Assembly: GCF_028128765.1 (NCBI RefSeq)
Contig: NZ_LBJG01000085.1
Coordinates: forward strand, 1 to 64,000
DNA length: 64,000 nt
Reading direction: 5' to 3'
DNA from: Bradyrhizobium sp. CCBAU 51627
GTDB taxonomy: Bacteria; Pseudomonadota; Alphaproteobacteria; Rhizobiales; Xanthobacteraceae
Shown here: piece after piece, positions 15,796 to 24,743 of the stretch
Layout of the letters: every line of letters begins with the position of its first letter
Position numbering within the stretch: position 1 is the stretch's first letter
The notes under the pieces: generated by a model
What the model was told of the DNA's origin: nothing
What the model saw: only the letters and a program-made list of their open reading frames with translations
Database searches by the model: none
Made by a program: the position numbers and the translations under genes

Positions 15796-16347
15796 ATGAC
15801 TGCGATGATGACGATCCTTGGTCCGCTCGTGATGGGCGCAGCCTTCGGTTTCCTGCTGCAGCGTGGCAAGGTGACCAGCTGCAATGTGATTGAGAATCAG
15901 TTCCGTCTGCGCGACTTCACCGTGCTGAAGGTGATGGGCACCGCGATCGTGGTCGGCGGCATCGGCGTGCTGCTGCTCGTCGATACCGGCAACACGAAGT
16001 ACTACGTCAAGGACGCCAACCTGCTGGCGGTCGCGCTCGGCGCCGCGCTGTTCGGCGTCGGCATGGTGGTCTACGGCTACTGTCCGGGAACGGCGCTTGG
16101 CGCCATCGCAACCGGCAGCGTCCATGCCCTGGTCGGTGCGCTCGGTATGATCGTCGGTGCCATTCTTTACGCCCTCAGCTTCGACTGGCTGAAGGCCCAC
16201 GTGCTCAACGTCTGGGCATTGGGCAAGGTTCGCCTTCCGGACCTGACGAACATCCCCGATGTCGCCTGGTTCGCTGCACTTGCGGTCGGCGCTGCGCTGT
16301 TCTTCTGGTGGATCGAATCCACGGAGGCCAGGCAGAAGCGCAGCTAG
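15796..16347 (+). CDS. YeeE/YedE-family half transporter, subunit 2
   Basis: The 183-residue protein has about five membrane segments with cysteine motifs VTSCNVIENQF (about residue 29) and VYGYCPGTALG (about 93), the signature of the second half of split YeeE proteins. The ATG at 15796 follows a strong GAGGAGGAACAG site. Open sequence upstream in this frame overlaps the first subunit and is not coding. It forms a pair with the gene at 15230-15781 and probably imports thiosulfate or related sulfur. Confidence 0.82.
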   Translation: MTAMMTILGPLVMGAAFGFLLQRGKVTSCNVIENQFRLRDFTVLKVMGTAIVVGGIGVLLLVDTGNTKYYVKDANLLAVALGAALFGVGMVVYGYCPGTALGAIATGSVHALVGALGMIVGAILYALSFDWLKAHVLNVWALGKVRLPDLTNIPDVAWFAALAVGAALFFWWIESTEARQKRS

Positions 16348-16380
16348 TTGGCCAGGCGACGCGCTCAGCGGGCCGGAAGC

Positions 16381-16698
16381 CTATCGTTTGCGAGGGCCGC
16401 AGAACAGCCGGTGCAGGGTCGAAACCAGCTCTTCGACTCGCGGATCGGCAAGGCGATACCACATCGTTTGAGCGTCGCGCCGGGCCGTGACGACGCCCTC
16501 CGCCTTCAGCTTGGCCAGATGCTGCGACAGCGCCGAGGCGGACAGCCCCACCTCCTCGGCGAGTGTCCCGCCATTGGCTTCGCCATATTCGACCAGCTTG
16601 CAGACGATGAGCAGGCGATGTTCGTTGGCGAACATGCGCATCAATGCGGCCACATCTCTGGCTTGTCGCTCCAGCGCGCGGGTGTTTGGTCTTCCCAT
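16381..16698 (-). CDS. ArsR-family regulator with SqrR/BigR-type cysteine pair
   Basis: I start this at the ATG at 16698 (MGRPNTRALERQ), giving 105 residues. A longer frame upstream to 16926 overlaps the dusA-like att region and lacks family similarity. It is a winged-helix repressor with recognition helix SASALSQHLAKLKAEGV (about 53-69) and wing RRDAQTMWYRL. C33 (LLIVCKLVEYG) and C100 (LHRLFCGP) are spaced as in SqrR/BigR, so it too should sense persulfide. It converges with the split YeeE pair (33 bp between stops) and is the second such regulator of the locus. Confidence 0.85.
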   Translation of the reverse strand: MGRPNTRALERQARDVAALMRMFANEHRLLIVCKLVEYGEANGGTLAEEVGLSASALSQHLAKLKAEGVVTARRDAQTMWYRLADPRVEELVSTLHRLFCGPRKR

Positions 16699-16865
16699 GA
16701 CGGCGTTCAATAGCACCTGCGTTGTGCTGTCAACGCGTCCGCGCTGATCAGAAAGGCAAGGCACTTGAACGGCACGCCGGGTTGAACTTGGCTGGTCTGC
16801 GAGAGACACATTTCCCTCGCACAAAATCAGGCCGCAAGACGTTGCCTTATCGCTTTTCTGTGGCG

Positions 16866-16881
16866 CCCATGATGGACTGGA
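16866..16881 (+). repeat. Left dusA-type attachment site (attL candidate)
   Basis: The 16 bases CCCATGATGGACTGGA are identical to bases 28434-28449 inside dusA and lie in the same orientation. The similarity extends upstream to about 16842. The left copy translates as LPYRFSVAPMMDWN, and the dusA start translates as LRYLFSVAPMMDWT. After the repeat the left copy runs into unrelated sequence and a stop. This fits a duplicated target at the 5' end of dusA, a documented insertion point for integrative elements. Confidence 0.7.
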
Positions 16882-16918
16882 ACGAGAGTTCAAGTTCTTC
16901 AATTGCTTAGAAGGCGGC

Positions 16919-16937
16919 GTGTGCACGACGTGTGCAC
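16919..16937 (+). repeat. Direct GTGTGCAC repeats just inside attL
   Basis: GTGTGCAC occurs at 16919-16926 and again at 16930-16937. The same octamer occurs at 28219-28226, with near copies at 28239-28244 and 28248-28255, just inside the right attachment site. Repeats of this sort near both ends could be arm-type binding sites of a lost integrase. That role is an inference. Confidence 0.4.
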
Positions 16938-17474
16938 CAAGAGATCAAGAAAAATCTCGTCACAGCCATGTCAGCAGACCTCGTGAAATGAGATTGGGCT
17001 GCCTCGGGTCGGCGGAAGAGCACGCCCATTGTTTCCGAGGGCAGGGGAGACAGGTGAGTGCCGACGATCAGCATCAGTTGCTGAAAACATGCCACCCTCT
17101 CATCCCGCTCCGTGCAGCCCCGCTGGTCGAACTTGCTGCACCCATTGCTTGAGTTCGATCATGTTAGCCGCGCTTTGGCGAGGTCGTTTCTGGAGCGAAA
17201 CAGGTGTGGTCGGCGGCGACGGCAGACTTCGGCCGATGAGGAGACTGCTCACGCTCTCAATCGTTTCGTTGAACGTTCAGTAAAATCATTTGCTAAACAT
17301 GCTTGGCGTTGGCCAACTTCTGGCTCGCCGGTTATCCAGGCGGGCTGGATTGCTCGCGGCGCGAGATCGGCGATCGAATCTTCCGACAGATATGGAAATT
17401 TTGCTGCGCTGCGAACATCCCGGCTGTGCGCGCGGACGTCGCAAAATCTTTTCGCTAGCTAGCGATAAACCGGC

Positions 17475-17526
17475 TTGACGGCTTCCAGAATTTAGTAATA
17501 CGTTTAGTGCCACAAAAAAACTAAAC
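17475..17526 (+). promoter_or_regulatory. Putative promoter and operator of the ABC-dha operon
   Basis: TTGACG at 17475-17480 and TAATAC at 17496-17501 could be a promoter, though the spacer is a short 15 bp. Immediately downstream is an inverted repeat, GTTTAGT (17502-17508) and ACTAAAC (17520-17526), and a further direct copy TTTAGT lies at 17491-17496. The repeat is placed where a repressor would block transcription of the binding-protein gene. The regulator is unknown. The HTH protein at 26350-26778 is one candidate. Confidence 0.45.
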
Positions 17527-17699
17527 ATCGCGCATCGAGCCGATGTGTGGGAGGAGTCCAAGCCCTTCCGGACCCGTTTCCGGAAATGGTCCGTCTCGTT
17601 CTCCACTCATCGCTCCTCAAACTCGGTTTCAGGGTCTTGGCGTCGTTCCGGCAGGGAGCGCCGAGCGGGTTAGATGCTTCAACGAGAGAGGAAACGGAT

Positions 17700-19058
17700 A
17701 TGCGGACATTCAATTGGCTAAGAAGCTCGGCGGCAACCACGGTCCTCGGGACGGCGCTGCTGGGAATATTTGGTGGAGGCGAAGCCGCAGCTCAGGGCAA
17801 GCAGCTCACGCTGTGCTGGGCGGCCTGGGATCCGGCCAACGCGCTGGTCGAGCTCGGCAAGGACTTCACCAAGCAATCCGGCATCGAGATGAAGTACGAG
17901 TTCGTCCCATGGACGAGTTATGCCGATCGCTTCCTCAATGAGCTCAACTCCCACGGCAAGCTCTGCGACCTGATCATCGGCGACAGCCAGTGGATCGGCG
18001 GGGCTGCCGAGAACAAATGGTACGTCAAGCTCAACGATTTCTTCGACAAGGAGAAGATATCGATGGACGACTTCGTCCCGGCGACGGTGGTCGGCTATTC
18101 GCAGTGGCCGAAGAACTCGCCGAACTATTGGGCGCTGCCGGCCATGGCCGATGCGGTGGGCTGGACCTATCGCAAGGACTGGTTCTCACGGCCCGAAATT
18201 CAATCCGCGTTCAAGGCCAAGTACGGCCGCGACCTGGCGCCGCCGAAGACCTACGACGAGCTGAAGCAGATCGCGGAGTTCTTCCAGGGTCGCGAGATCG
18301 ACGGCAAGAAGGTCTACGGCGCCTATATCTTTACCGAGCGCGGCTCCGAAGGCATCACCATGGGCGTGACCAACGTGCTCTACAATTACGGCTTCGGCTA
18401 CGACAATCCGAAGAGGCCGTACCAGATGCAGGGCGTCGTCAATTCACCGGAAGCGGCCAAGGGGCTCGAGTTCTACAAGGAGCTCTACAAGTGCTGCACC
18501 GCGCCCGGCATGACCAACGCCTACATGCAGGAAGGACTTGATGCCTTCAAGTCCGGTCAGGTGGCGATGCAGATGAACTGGTTCGCCTTCTTCCCGGGCC
18601 TCTACAAGGATCCTAACGTCGGCGGCGACAGAATAGGCTTCTTCGTCAATCCGGCCGGCCCGAACGGACACTTCACCCAGCTCGGCGGACAGGGCATCTC
18701 GGTCGTGGCGACCTCCGATCGCAAGGACGACGCGCTGGCCTACATCAAGTGGTTCGCGCAGCCCGCCGTGCAGCAGAAGTGGTGGCAGCTCGGCGGCTAT
18801 TCGGCGCTCAAGGCGGTGGTCGACGCGCCCGACTTCCCGAAGAGCGCGGCATTCGCGCCGCAATTCCTGGAATCGATGGGCATTGTCAAGGACTTCTGGG
18901 CCGAGCCGTCCTACGCGCAACTGCTGCTCGATATGCAGAAGCGGGTGCATGACTACGTCGTTGCCGACAAGGGCACGGCGCAGCAGGCGCTCGATCTCCT
19001 GGTCAAGGATTGGACCAAGGTTTTCAAGGAGCAGGGTAAGCAGGTCGCGTCGCAATAG
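17700..19058 (+). CDS. ABC transporter substrate-binding protein, polyol/sugar type
   Basis: The 452-residue precursor (ATG at 17700 after GAGAGAGGAAACGG) has a signal peptide ending AAAQ near residue 30 and a family 1 extracellular solute-binding domain. Segments such as LCWAAWDPANALVELGKDF and NSHGKLCDLIIGDSQWIGG are typical of sugar- or glycerol-binding proteins. It delivers substrate to the two permeases encoded next. The downstream dihydroxyacetone kinase suggests a ligand that yields dihydroxyacetone, such as a polyol, glycerol or dihydroxyacetone itself. The gene set resembles the rhizobial glycerol transporter glpSTPQUV, but the ligand cannot be read from sequence. Confidence 0.85.
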   Translation: MRTFNWLRSSAATTVLGTALLGIFGGGEAAAQGKQLTLCWAAWDPANALVELGKDFTKQSGIEMKYEFVPWTSYADRFLNELNSHGKLCDLIIGDSQWIGGAAENKWYVKLNDFFDKEKISMDDFVPATVVGYSQWPKNSPNYWALPAMADAVGWTYRKDWFSRPEIQSAFKAKYGRDLAPPKTYDELKQIAEFFQGREIDGKKVYGAYIFTERGSEGITMGVTNVLYNYGFGYDNPKRPYQMQGVVNSPEAAKGLEFYKELYKCCTAPGMTNAYMQEGLDAFKSGQVAMQMNWFAFFPGLYKDPNVGGDRIGFFVNPAGPNGHFTQLGGQGISVVATSDRKDDALAYIKWFAQPAVQQKWWQLGGYSALKAVVDAPDFPKSAAFAPQFLESMGIVKDFWAEPSYAQLLLDMQKRVHDYVVADKGTAQQALDLLVKDWTKVFKEQGKQVASQ

Positions 19059-19127
19059 GCGCGGTATTCGCGTCAACCGAACTGGTTTCCCCGGGATGTG
19101 CCTCGGGGAAACCGAACCAGCCAGCCG

Positions 19128-20102
19128 ATGGACAAGATGACGACGATCCTTCAACCCGATGATGCTATCATCCCCGGCGTGAGCGAGCCCGCCAAATCTC
19201 GTGCCACGCGGCGCGTCCGCGGCCTGTCGGACCGGACCATCGCCTGGCTGTTCGTTGCGCCGACGATCGCGCTATTGCTGGTGATCAACATCTTTCCACT
19301 GGCGTGGATGATCCGGCTGTCCTTCACCAGCCTCAATCTCAGCATGTCCTATCTGCCGCTGCGGTTCGTCGGGCTCGACAATTTCACCGACATCCTGACC
19401 GACGAGGACGTCTGGTTCCGGCTCCAAACCACGGCGCAATTCGTGATCTGGTCGGTCGCGCTGCAGGTGGTCGTCGGGTTCGGCCTGGCGCTCCTGATCA
19501 ACCGCCAGTTTCGCGGTCACAGCTTCTGGACCACGATCATCCTCTTGCCGATGATGCTGTCGCCGGCGGTGGTCGGCAACTTCTGGACGCTGCTGTTGCA
19601 ACCGCAGATCGGGCCGTTCAATTACCTGATCAGCCTGTTTACGGGTGTGCCGCCGAGCTCGTTCAGCATGACCGGGCAGGTTTCGCTCGCGCCCTGGACC
19701 ATCGTGCTGGTCGACACCTGGATGTGGGCGCCCTACGTCATGCTGATTTGCCTCGCCGGGCTGCGCTCCATTCCCGACTACATCTATGAGGCGGCCGAAG
19801 TCGATCGCGCCTCGGCCTGGCGGCAATTCTGGTCGATCACGCTGCCGATGACGGTGCCGTTCCTGATGCTCGCGGTGCTGTTCCGCGCGATCGAGAACTT
19901 CAAGATGTTCGACATGGTGAATCTCCTGACGTCGGGAGGGCCGGGATCGACTACGGAGCTCGTATCGATCACGCTGAAGCGCGCGGCGTTCGAGAAATGG
20001 CGCACCGGCTATTCCTCCGCGCTCGCCATCATCCTGTTCGTGACCGTGTTCGGTGCCGCCAACGTCTACGTCAAAGCGCTCAACAAGGTGAAGCAACGAT
20101 GA
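19128..20102 (+). CDS. ABC transporter permease 1 (MalF/UgpA type)
   Basis: The protein has six membrane segments and the permease EAA loop YIYEAAEVDRASAWRQFWSI followed by TLPM. I take the ATG at 19128 (MDKMTTIL). The ATG at 19137 is equally possible, and one at 19098 would lie in the spacer with no better ribosome site. The final ATGA overlaps the start of the second permease. It forms the channel with the gene at 20099-21061 and docks the ATPases at its EAA loop. Confidence 0.88.
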   Translation: MDKMTTILQPDDAIIPGVSEPAKSRATRRVRGLSDRTIAWLFVAPTIALLLVINIFPLAWMIRLSFTSLNLSMSYLPLRFVGLDNFTDILTDEDVWFRLQTTAQFVIWSVALQVVVGFGLALLINRQFRGHSFWTTIILLPMMLSPAVVGNFWTLLLQPQIGPFNYLISLFTGVPPSSFSMTGQVSLAPWTIVLVDTWMWAPYVMLICLAGLRSIPDYIYEAAEVDRASAWRQFWSITLPMTVPFLMLAVLFRAIENFKMFDMVNLLTSGGPGSTTELVSITLKRAAFEKWRTGYSSALAIILFVTVFGAANVYVKALNKVKQR

Positions 20103-21061
20103 CCGCTGCCGTCGCCAAATCCACCGCTCACTCGATCGTCGAAGCCTCGCCGCGTGCCAGGGCCGTGGCCGGTAGCCTCGTCATCCTGTATGCCGTGATC
20201 ACGATCCTGCCGCTGCTCTGGATCGTTGCCACCGCGTTCAAGTCGCAGAGCGACGCCATCGCCTATCCGCCGAAGGTGCTCTTCGAGCCGACGCTCGAAG
20301 GCTACGTGAACCTGTTCACCGTGCGTACCCGTCAGACGCCGGACTTCATCGCCAAGCTGCCGCCGCCGGAAACGTGGTACGACAAGCTGGTGCGCCAGCG
20401 GGACATGGTCATTGCCGGACCGTCGAAGGTCGTGCCACGTTTCGTCAACTCGTTGATCATCGGGTTCGGCTCGACATTCCTGGCCGTCTTTCTCGGCACG
20501 CTCGCGGCCTACGCATTCTCGCGCTTTCGCATTCCCCTGGCTGACGACCTCCTGTTCTTCATCCTCTCGACGCGAATGATGCCGCCAGTCGCGGTCGCGA
20601 TCCCGATCTATCTGATGTACCGCCAGCTCAACCTGACCGACACCAGGCTCGGAATGATCCTGCTCTACACCGCCGTGAACGTCTCGCTCGCGGTCTGGCT
20701 GCTCAAGGGGTTCATCGACGAGATCCCGCGCGAGTATGAGGAGGCCGCTCTCGTCGACGGCTACACGCGGCTCCAGGCCCTGCGCAAGGTGGTACTGCCG
20801 CAGGCCGTCACGGGAATTGCGGCAACCGCGATCTTCTGCCTGATCTTCTCGTGGAACGAATATGCCTTCGCGGTTCTCCTGACGAGCGGCGAAGCGCAGA
20901 CCATGCCGCCATTCATCCCCTTCATCATCGGCGAGGGCGGGCAGGATTGGCCAGCGGTGGCTGCCGCGACCACGCTGTTCGTCGTCCCGATCGTCCTGTT
21001 CACCGTGTTGTTGCGCAAACACCTGTTGCGCGGCATCACCTTCGGAGCTGTGCGCAAATGA
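20099..21061 (+). CDS. ABC transporter permease 2 (MalG/UgpE type)
   Basis: The 320-residue permease starts at the ATG at 20099, overlapping the previous stop by four bases. It has six membrane segments and an EAA loop, YEEAALVDGYTRLQALRKVVLP. A longer periplasmic stretch of about 70 residues between the first two segments is typical of this subfamily of polyol and sugar porters. The stop overlaps the start of a small membrane-protein gene (ATGA). Confidence 0.88.
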   Translation: MTAAVAKSTAHSIVEASPRARAVAGSLVILYAVITILPLLWIVATAFKSQSDAIAYPPKVLFEPTLEGYVNLFTVRTRQTPDFIAKLPPPETWYDKLVRQRDMVIAGPSKVVPRFVNSLIIGFGSTFLAVFLGTLAAYAFSRFRIPLADDLLFFILSTRMMPPVAVAIPIYLMYRQLNLTDTRLGMILLYTAVNVSLAVWLLKGFIDEIPREYEEAALVDGYTRLQALRKVVLPQAVTGIAATAIFCLIFSWNEYAFAVLLTSGEAQTMPPFIPFIIGEGGQDWPAVAAATTLFVVPIVLFTVLLRKHLLRGITFGAVRK

Positions 21062-21258
21062 GCGGTTCTGCGGTCGCCAGAAGGGGAGTGTCTCGCTGGC
21101 TCCGACGCGGGCCTTGGGAGACGGGCGCGATGACCCTGATCGGTGGCGGCATCATCATGCTGGTGCAGCCGTGGTCGATTGATCTGTACAGCTATTCCTT
21201 CGCGACGATCCTCGCCGGCACGGTTGGCTATGTCATCGTCAGCCATTTTCCGGAATAG
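21058..21258 (+). CDS. Small two-helix membrane protein of the ABC operon
   Basis: A 66-residue reading frame starts at an ATG overlapping the permease stop (ATGA at 21058-21061) and ends 10 bp before the first ATPase. It has a basic N-terminus (RRGVSRWLRRG) and two hydrophobic segments (about 25-38 and 46-62). Tight coupling on both sides argues that it is real. A small membrane protein of unknown function, GlpU/DUF2160, occupies a comparable slot in rhizobial glycerol transporter operons. Homology to it is not established here. Confidence 0.7.
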   Translation: MSGSAVARRGVSRWLRRGPWETGAMTLIGGGIIMLVQPWSIDLYSYSFATILAGTVGYVIVSHFPE

Positions 21259-21268
21259 GGCGGTAGCC

Positions 21269-22358
21269 ATGGCACAAATCCGCGTCGAAAACTTGCGCAA
21301 GTCGTTCGATCAGTTCACGGCCGTGCAAGGCTCGAACTTCACCATCGATGATGGCACCTTTTTCGCGATGCTGGGGCCCTCCGGTTGCGGCAAGACGACC
21401 ACGTTGCGCATGATTGCGGGCCTCGAGCTGCCGACCGAGGGCAGGATCCTGCTCGACAGCGAGGACGTGACGTTCCGCCGTGCGGCGGCCCGCGACATCG
21501 CCTTCGTCTTCCAGCTTTTCGCCCTCTATCCGCATATGAATGTTGCCGACAATATCGGCTTTCCCCTGAAGTGCCAGGGCATGGGCCGGCGCCAGGTTCG
21601 CGAGCGCGTGCAGGAAACAGCGCGGCTCCTGCGGATCGAGCATCTCCTGTCGAGCAAGACGTCAAAGCTGTCGGGTGGCGACCGGCAGCGGGTCGCGCTT
21701 GGGCGCGCCATGGTCAGGCGGCCGAAGGCCTTTCTGATGGACGAGCCATTGGGAGCACTCGATGCCGAGTTTCGTCATCTGATGTGCGGCGAGCTTCGCG
21801 ACCTCCATGATCGCATTGGTGCAACTACGGTCTACGTGACGCACGACCAGCTCGAGGCGATGTCGATGGCGGATCAGATCGCCGTCATGAACAAGGGATG
21901 CGTCGAACAGATCGGTTCGCCGCAGGAGATCTACGACCGGCCCGCGAGCATGTTCGTGGCCGACTTCATCGGTTCGCCGCCGATGAATTTCTTGCGATTT
22001 GAGAGCGGCCTGCGATCCGGCGATCGGGCTGTCGCGTTTCACAGCGTCAGCGTCGAAGTTCCGCAGATTTGTGAGGATCGCGCGAGCGCGCTGCTGGCTC
22101 TCGGGATACGTCCGGAGCATATCCGCTTCGCCGACGCGGCCCCCGTGCGCGGCGAGGTATTCGGCGCAGAATATCTCGGCACGACGCAAATCGTCACGGT
22201 CGACACGGCGCATGGACGCGTCGCGGCCCGGCTGCCCTCCAGCGCGTCGGTGCGGATCGGCGAAATGGTGGGTCTCGAATTCCACTCCGAACGGCTCGCG
22301 CTGTTTGATGTCGGCAGCGGTTTGGCTATTCGGACCGCCAACGAGGGGAGCGCGGGCC

Positions 22359-22366
<8 letters not shown>
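21269..22366 (+). CDS. ABC transporter ATP-binding protein 1
   Basis: The 365-residue protein has Walker A GPSGCGKTT (about 36-44), signature LSGGDRQRVALGRA, Walker B AFLMDEPLGALDA and switch histidine VTHDQLEA, followed by a TOBE-type C-terminal domain as in MalK/UgpC. The Q-loop reads FVFQLFALYPHM instead of the usual FQ(N/S)YALYPHM, a small deviation just after the catalytic Gln. The C-terminus overlaps the start of the second ATPase by 8 bases. Two different ATPases imply a heterodimeric motor, as in GlpS/GlpT. Confidence 0.88.
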
Positions 22367-23384
<1,018 letters not shown>

Positions 23385-23396
23385 AGGATCCATTCG

Positions 23397-24020
23397 ATGT
23401 CGCTGCAACCCGAGACATTCAAGTCGTTGGTCAAGATGGCCGCAGAGCAGGTCATCGCCAGCGCGCCGGAGCTCACAAGCCTGGATCAGGCGATCGGCGA
23501 TGGCGACCATGGAACAAACATGAAGCGTGGATTTGAAGCCGTGCTCGGCAAGCTCGATGCCATCTCCGCGCAGCCGCTCGACGACGCGCTGAAAATGATC
23601 GGCAAGACCCTGGTGATGACGGTCGGCGGCGCGTCCGGGCCGCTTTACGGGAGCTTCTTCCTCGCCGCCGGCGAGGCGCTCTCGCACAACAAACACTTGC
23701 CGGACGACCTCGCGGACGTCTTCGGCAGCGGCGTGAACGCCGTCAGCGCCCGCGGCCGCTCGCAGGCCGGCGAGAAGACGATGCTCGACGTGCTTGTTCC
23801 CGTCCTGGAAACGCTGAAGACGGCGGCAGGCCAGCCGGATCTGATCGCGCGCGTCCGGACCACCGCCGGCGAGGCGGTCGAGCGGACCGCGCCGATGCAG
23901 GCCACCAAGGGGCGGGCGTCGTTCCTTGGATCGCGCAGCATCGGACACGTCGATCCCGGCGCCCGCTCGAGTTGCGTTCTCGTGCAGGCTGTCTGCGCGA
24001 GCCTGGAGGGACAGCAATGA
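23397..24020 (+). CDS. dhaL: DhaL, ADP-binding subunit of PEP-dependent dihydroxyacetone kinase
   Basis: The 207-residue protein shows the DhaL hallmarks: IGDGDHGTNM (33-42), whose aspartates bind the Mg-nucleotide, then GGASGPLYGSFF near 82 and GEKTMLDVL near 124. In the PTS-type kinase DhaL carries tightly bound ADP/ATP, is rephosphorylated by DhaM, and passes phosphate to dihydroxyacetone on DhaK. Its stop overlaps the dhaM start (ATGA). The dhaK gene is unusually distant, 2.8 kb downstream, after the PTS genes. Confidence 0.93.
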   Translation: MSLQPETFKSLVKMAAEQVIASAPELTSLDQAIGDGDHGTNMKRGFEAVLGKLDAISAQPLDDALKMIGKTLVMTVGGASGPLYGSFFLAAGEALSHNKHLPDDLADVFGSGVNAVSARGRSQAGEKTMLDVLVPVLETLKTAAGQPDLIARVRTTAGEAVERTAPMQATKGRASFLGSRSIGHVDPGARSSCVLVQAVCASLEGQQ

Positions 24021-24409
24021 CTGAAACCGTGGGGATCGTGATCGTCTCGCATTCGAAGGACATCGCCAAGGGCACCGCCGACATGGTGCGGCAGATGGTC
24101 GGCAGCGAGGTCAGGGTGGCGTTCTGCGGCGGCAATCCCGATGGCGGATTGGGCACCAGCGTCTCCCTGATCATCGACGCCATCAATGATGCCTGGTCCG
24201 CCAAGGGCGTCGCAGTCCTCGTCGATCTGGGCGGAGCCGAAACCAACAGTGAAATGGCGGTTGAGATGCTGGAGCCCGCGCGGCGCGAGCTCGTTGTCGT
24301 ATGCAACGCGCCGATCGTCGAGGGCGCCGTGATGGCGGCTACCGAGGCGGCAGGCGGCAGCTCACTGGCGCAGGTGAAGGCCGTGGCCGAGGAACTCTCT
24401 GCCGACTAA
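24017..24409 (+). CDS. dhaM: DhaM, EIIA-type phosphotransferase subunit
   Basis: The 130-residue protein is a single EIIA-man-like domain. The phospho-acceptor is H12 in VIVSHSKDIAKG, and LVDLGGAETNSEMA is the second family stretch. Unlike E. coli DhaM, which is fused to HPr and part of EI, this one stands alone, with HPr and EI encoded by the next two genes. Phosphate should flow EI, HPr, DhaM, DhaL-ADP. It starts within the dhaL stop. Confidence 0.92.
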   Translation: MTETVGIVIVSHSKDIAKGTADMVRQMVGSEVRVAFCGGNPDGGLGTSVSLIIDAINDAWSAKGVAVLVDLGGAETNSEMAVEMLEPARRELVVVCNAPIVEGAVMAATEAAGGSSLAQVKAVAEELSAD

Positions 24410-24424
24410 CGCGTCGGCGAAGCG

Positions 24425-24739
24425 ATGATGGAAGATGACATGCTGGACAAAGCGGACGGACAGATTTTCACCGGTAATGTGCGGCTGGTGCACGCGGTGG
24501 GTATGCACGCGCGCCCCGCGGTCAAGCTGACCAAGCTCGCGAAGAAGTTCCAGGCCCAGATTTCCGTGCGGGTCGCAGGCGTGGCCGAGTGGATCAATGC
24601 CAAGAGCGTGGTCAAGATCATGGCGATGCGCGCGGCCCACGGCAGCACGATCGAGATCAAGGCATCCGGCAGTGACGCGGAAGCCGCCGTTGCGGCGCTG
24701 ATCGATCTGATCGCAACCGATTTTCCCGACGAGGCTTAG
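24425..24739 (+). CDS. HPr phosphocarrier protein
   Basis: The 104-residue product is an HPr with about 14 extra residues at the N-terminus. The active histidine is H28 in VGMHARPAVKLTKLA, and a Ser sits in the usual regulatory place in NAKSVVKIM. It lies 15 bp after dhaM and 4 bp before the EI gene. Its presence in the dha operon suggests it serves the kinase rather than sugar uptake, since no EIIB or EIIC gene is near. Confidence 0.92.
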   Translation: MMEDDMLDKADGQIFTGNVRLVHAVGMHARPAVKLTKLAKKFQAQISVRVAGVAEWINAKSVVKIMAMRAAHGSTIEIKASGSDAEAAVAALIDLIATDFPDEA

Positions 24740-24743
24740 CAGC

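Larger units (their letters stand above)
16699..17699. other. 1-kb non-coding stretch at the left end of the dusA island
   Basis: No convincing gene lies here. The stretch holds the promoter side of the ArsR gene, a dusA-like fragment at about 16842-16881, GTGTGCAC repeats at 16919-16937, and the promoter and operator region of the ABC transporter operon near 17475-17526. A 170-nt untranslated leader then runs to the binding-protein start. The base composition is visibly more AT-rich and irregular than in the neighbouring genes, as expected at an island edge. Confidence 0.5.

Noticed and set aside
16381..16926. A 181-residue version of the second ArsR regulator
   Set aside because: The extra N-terminal 76 codons cross the dusA-like att sequence and have no ArsR similarity. 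The ATG at 16698 gives a normal 105-residue protein.
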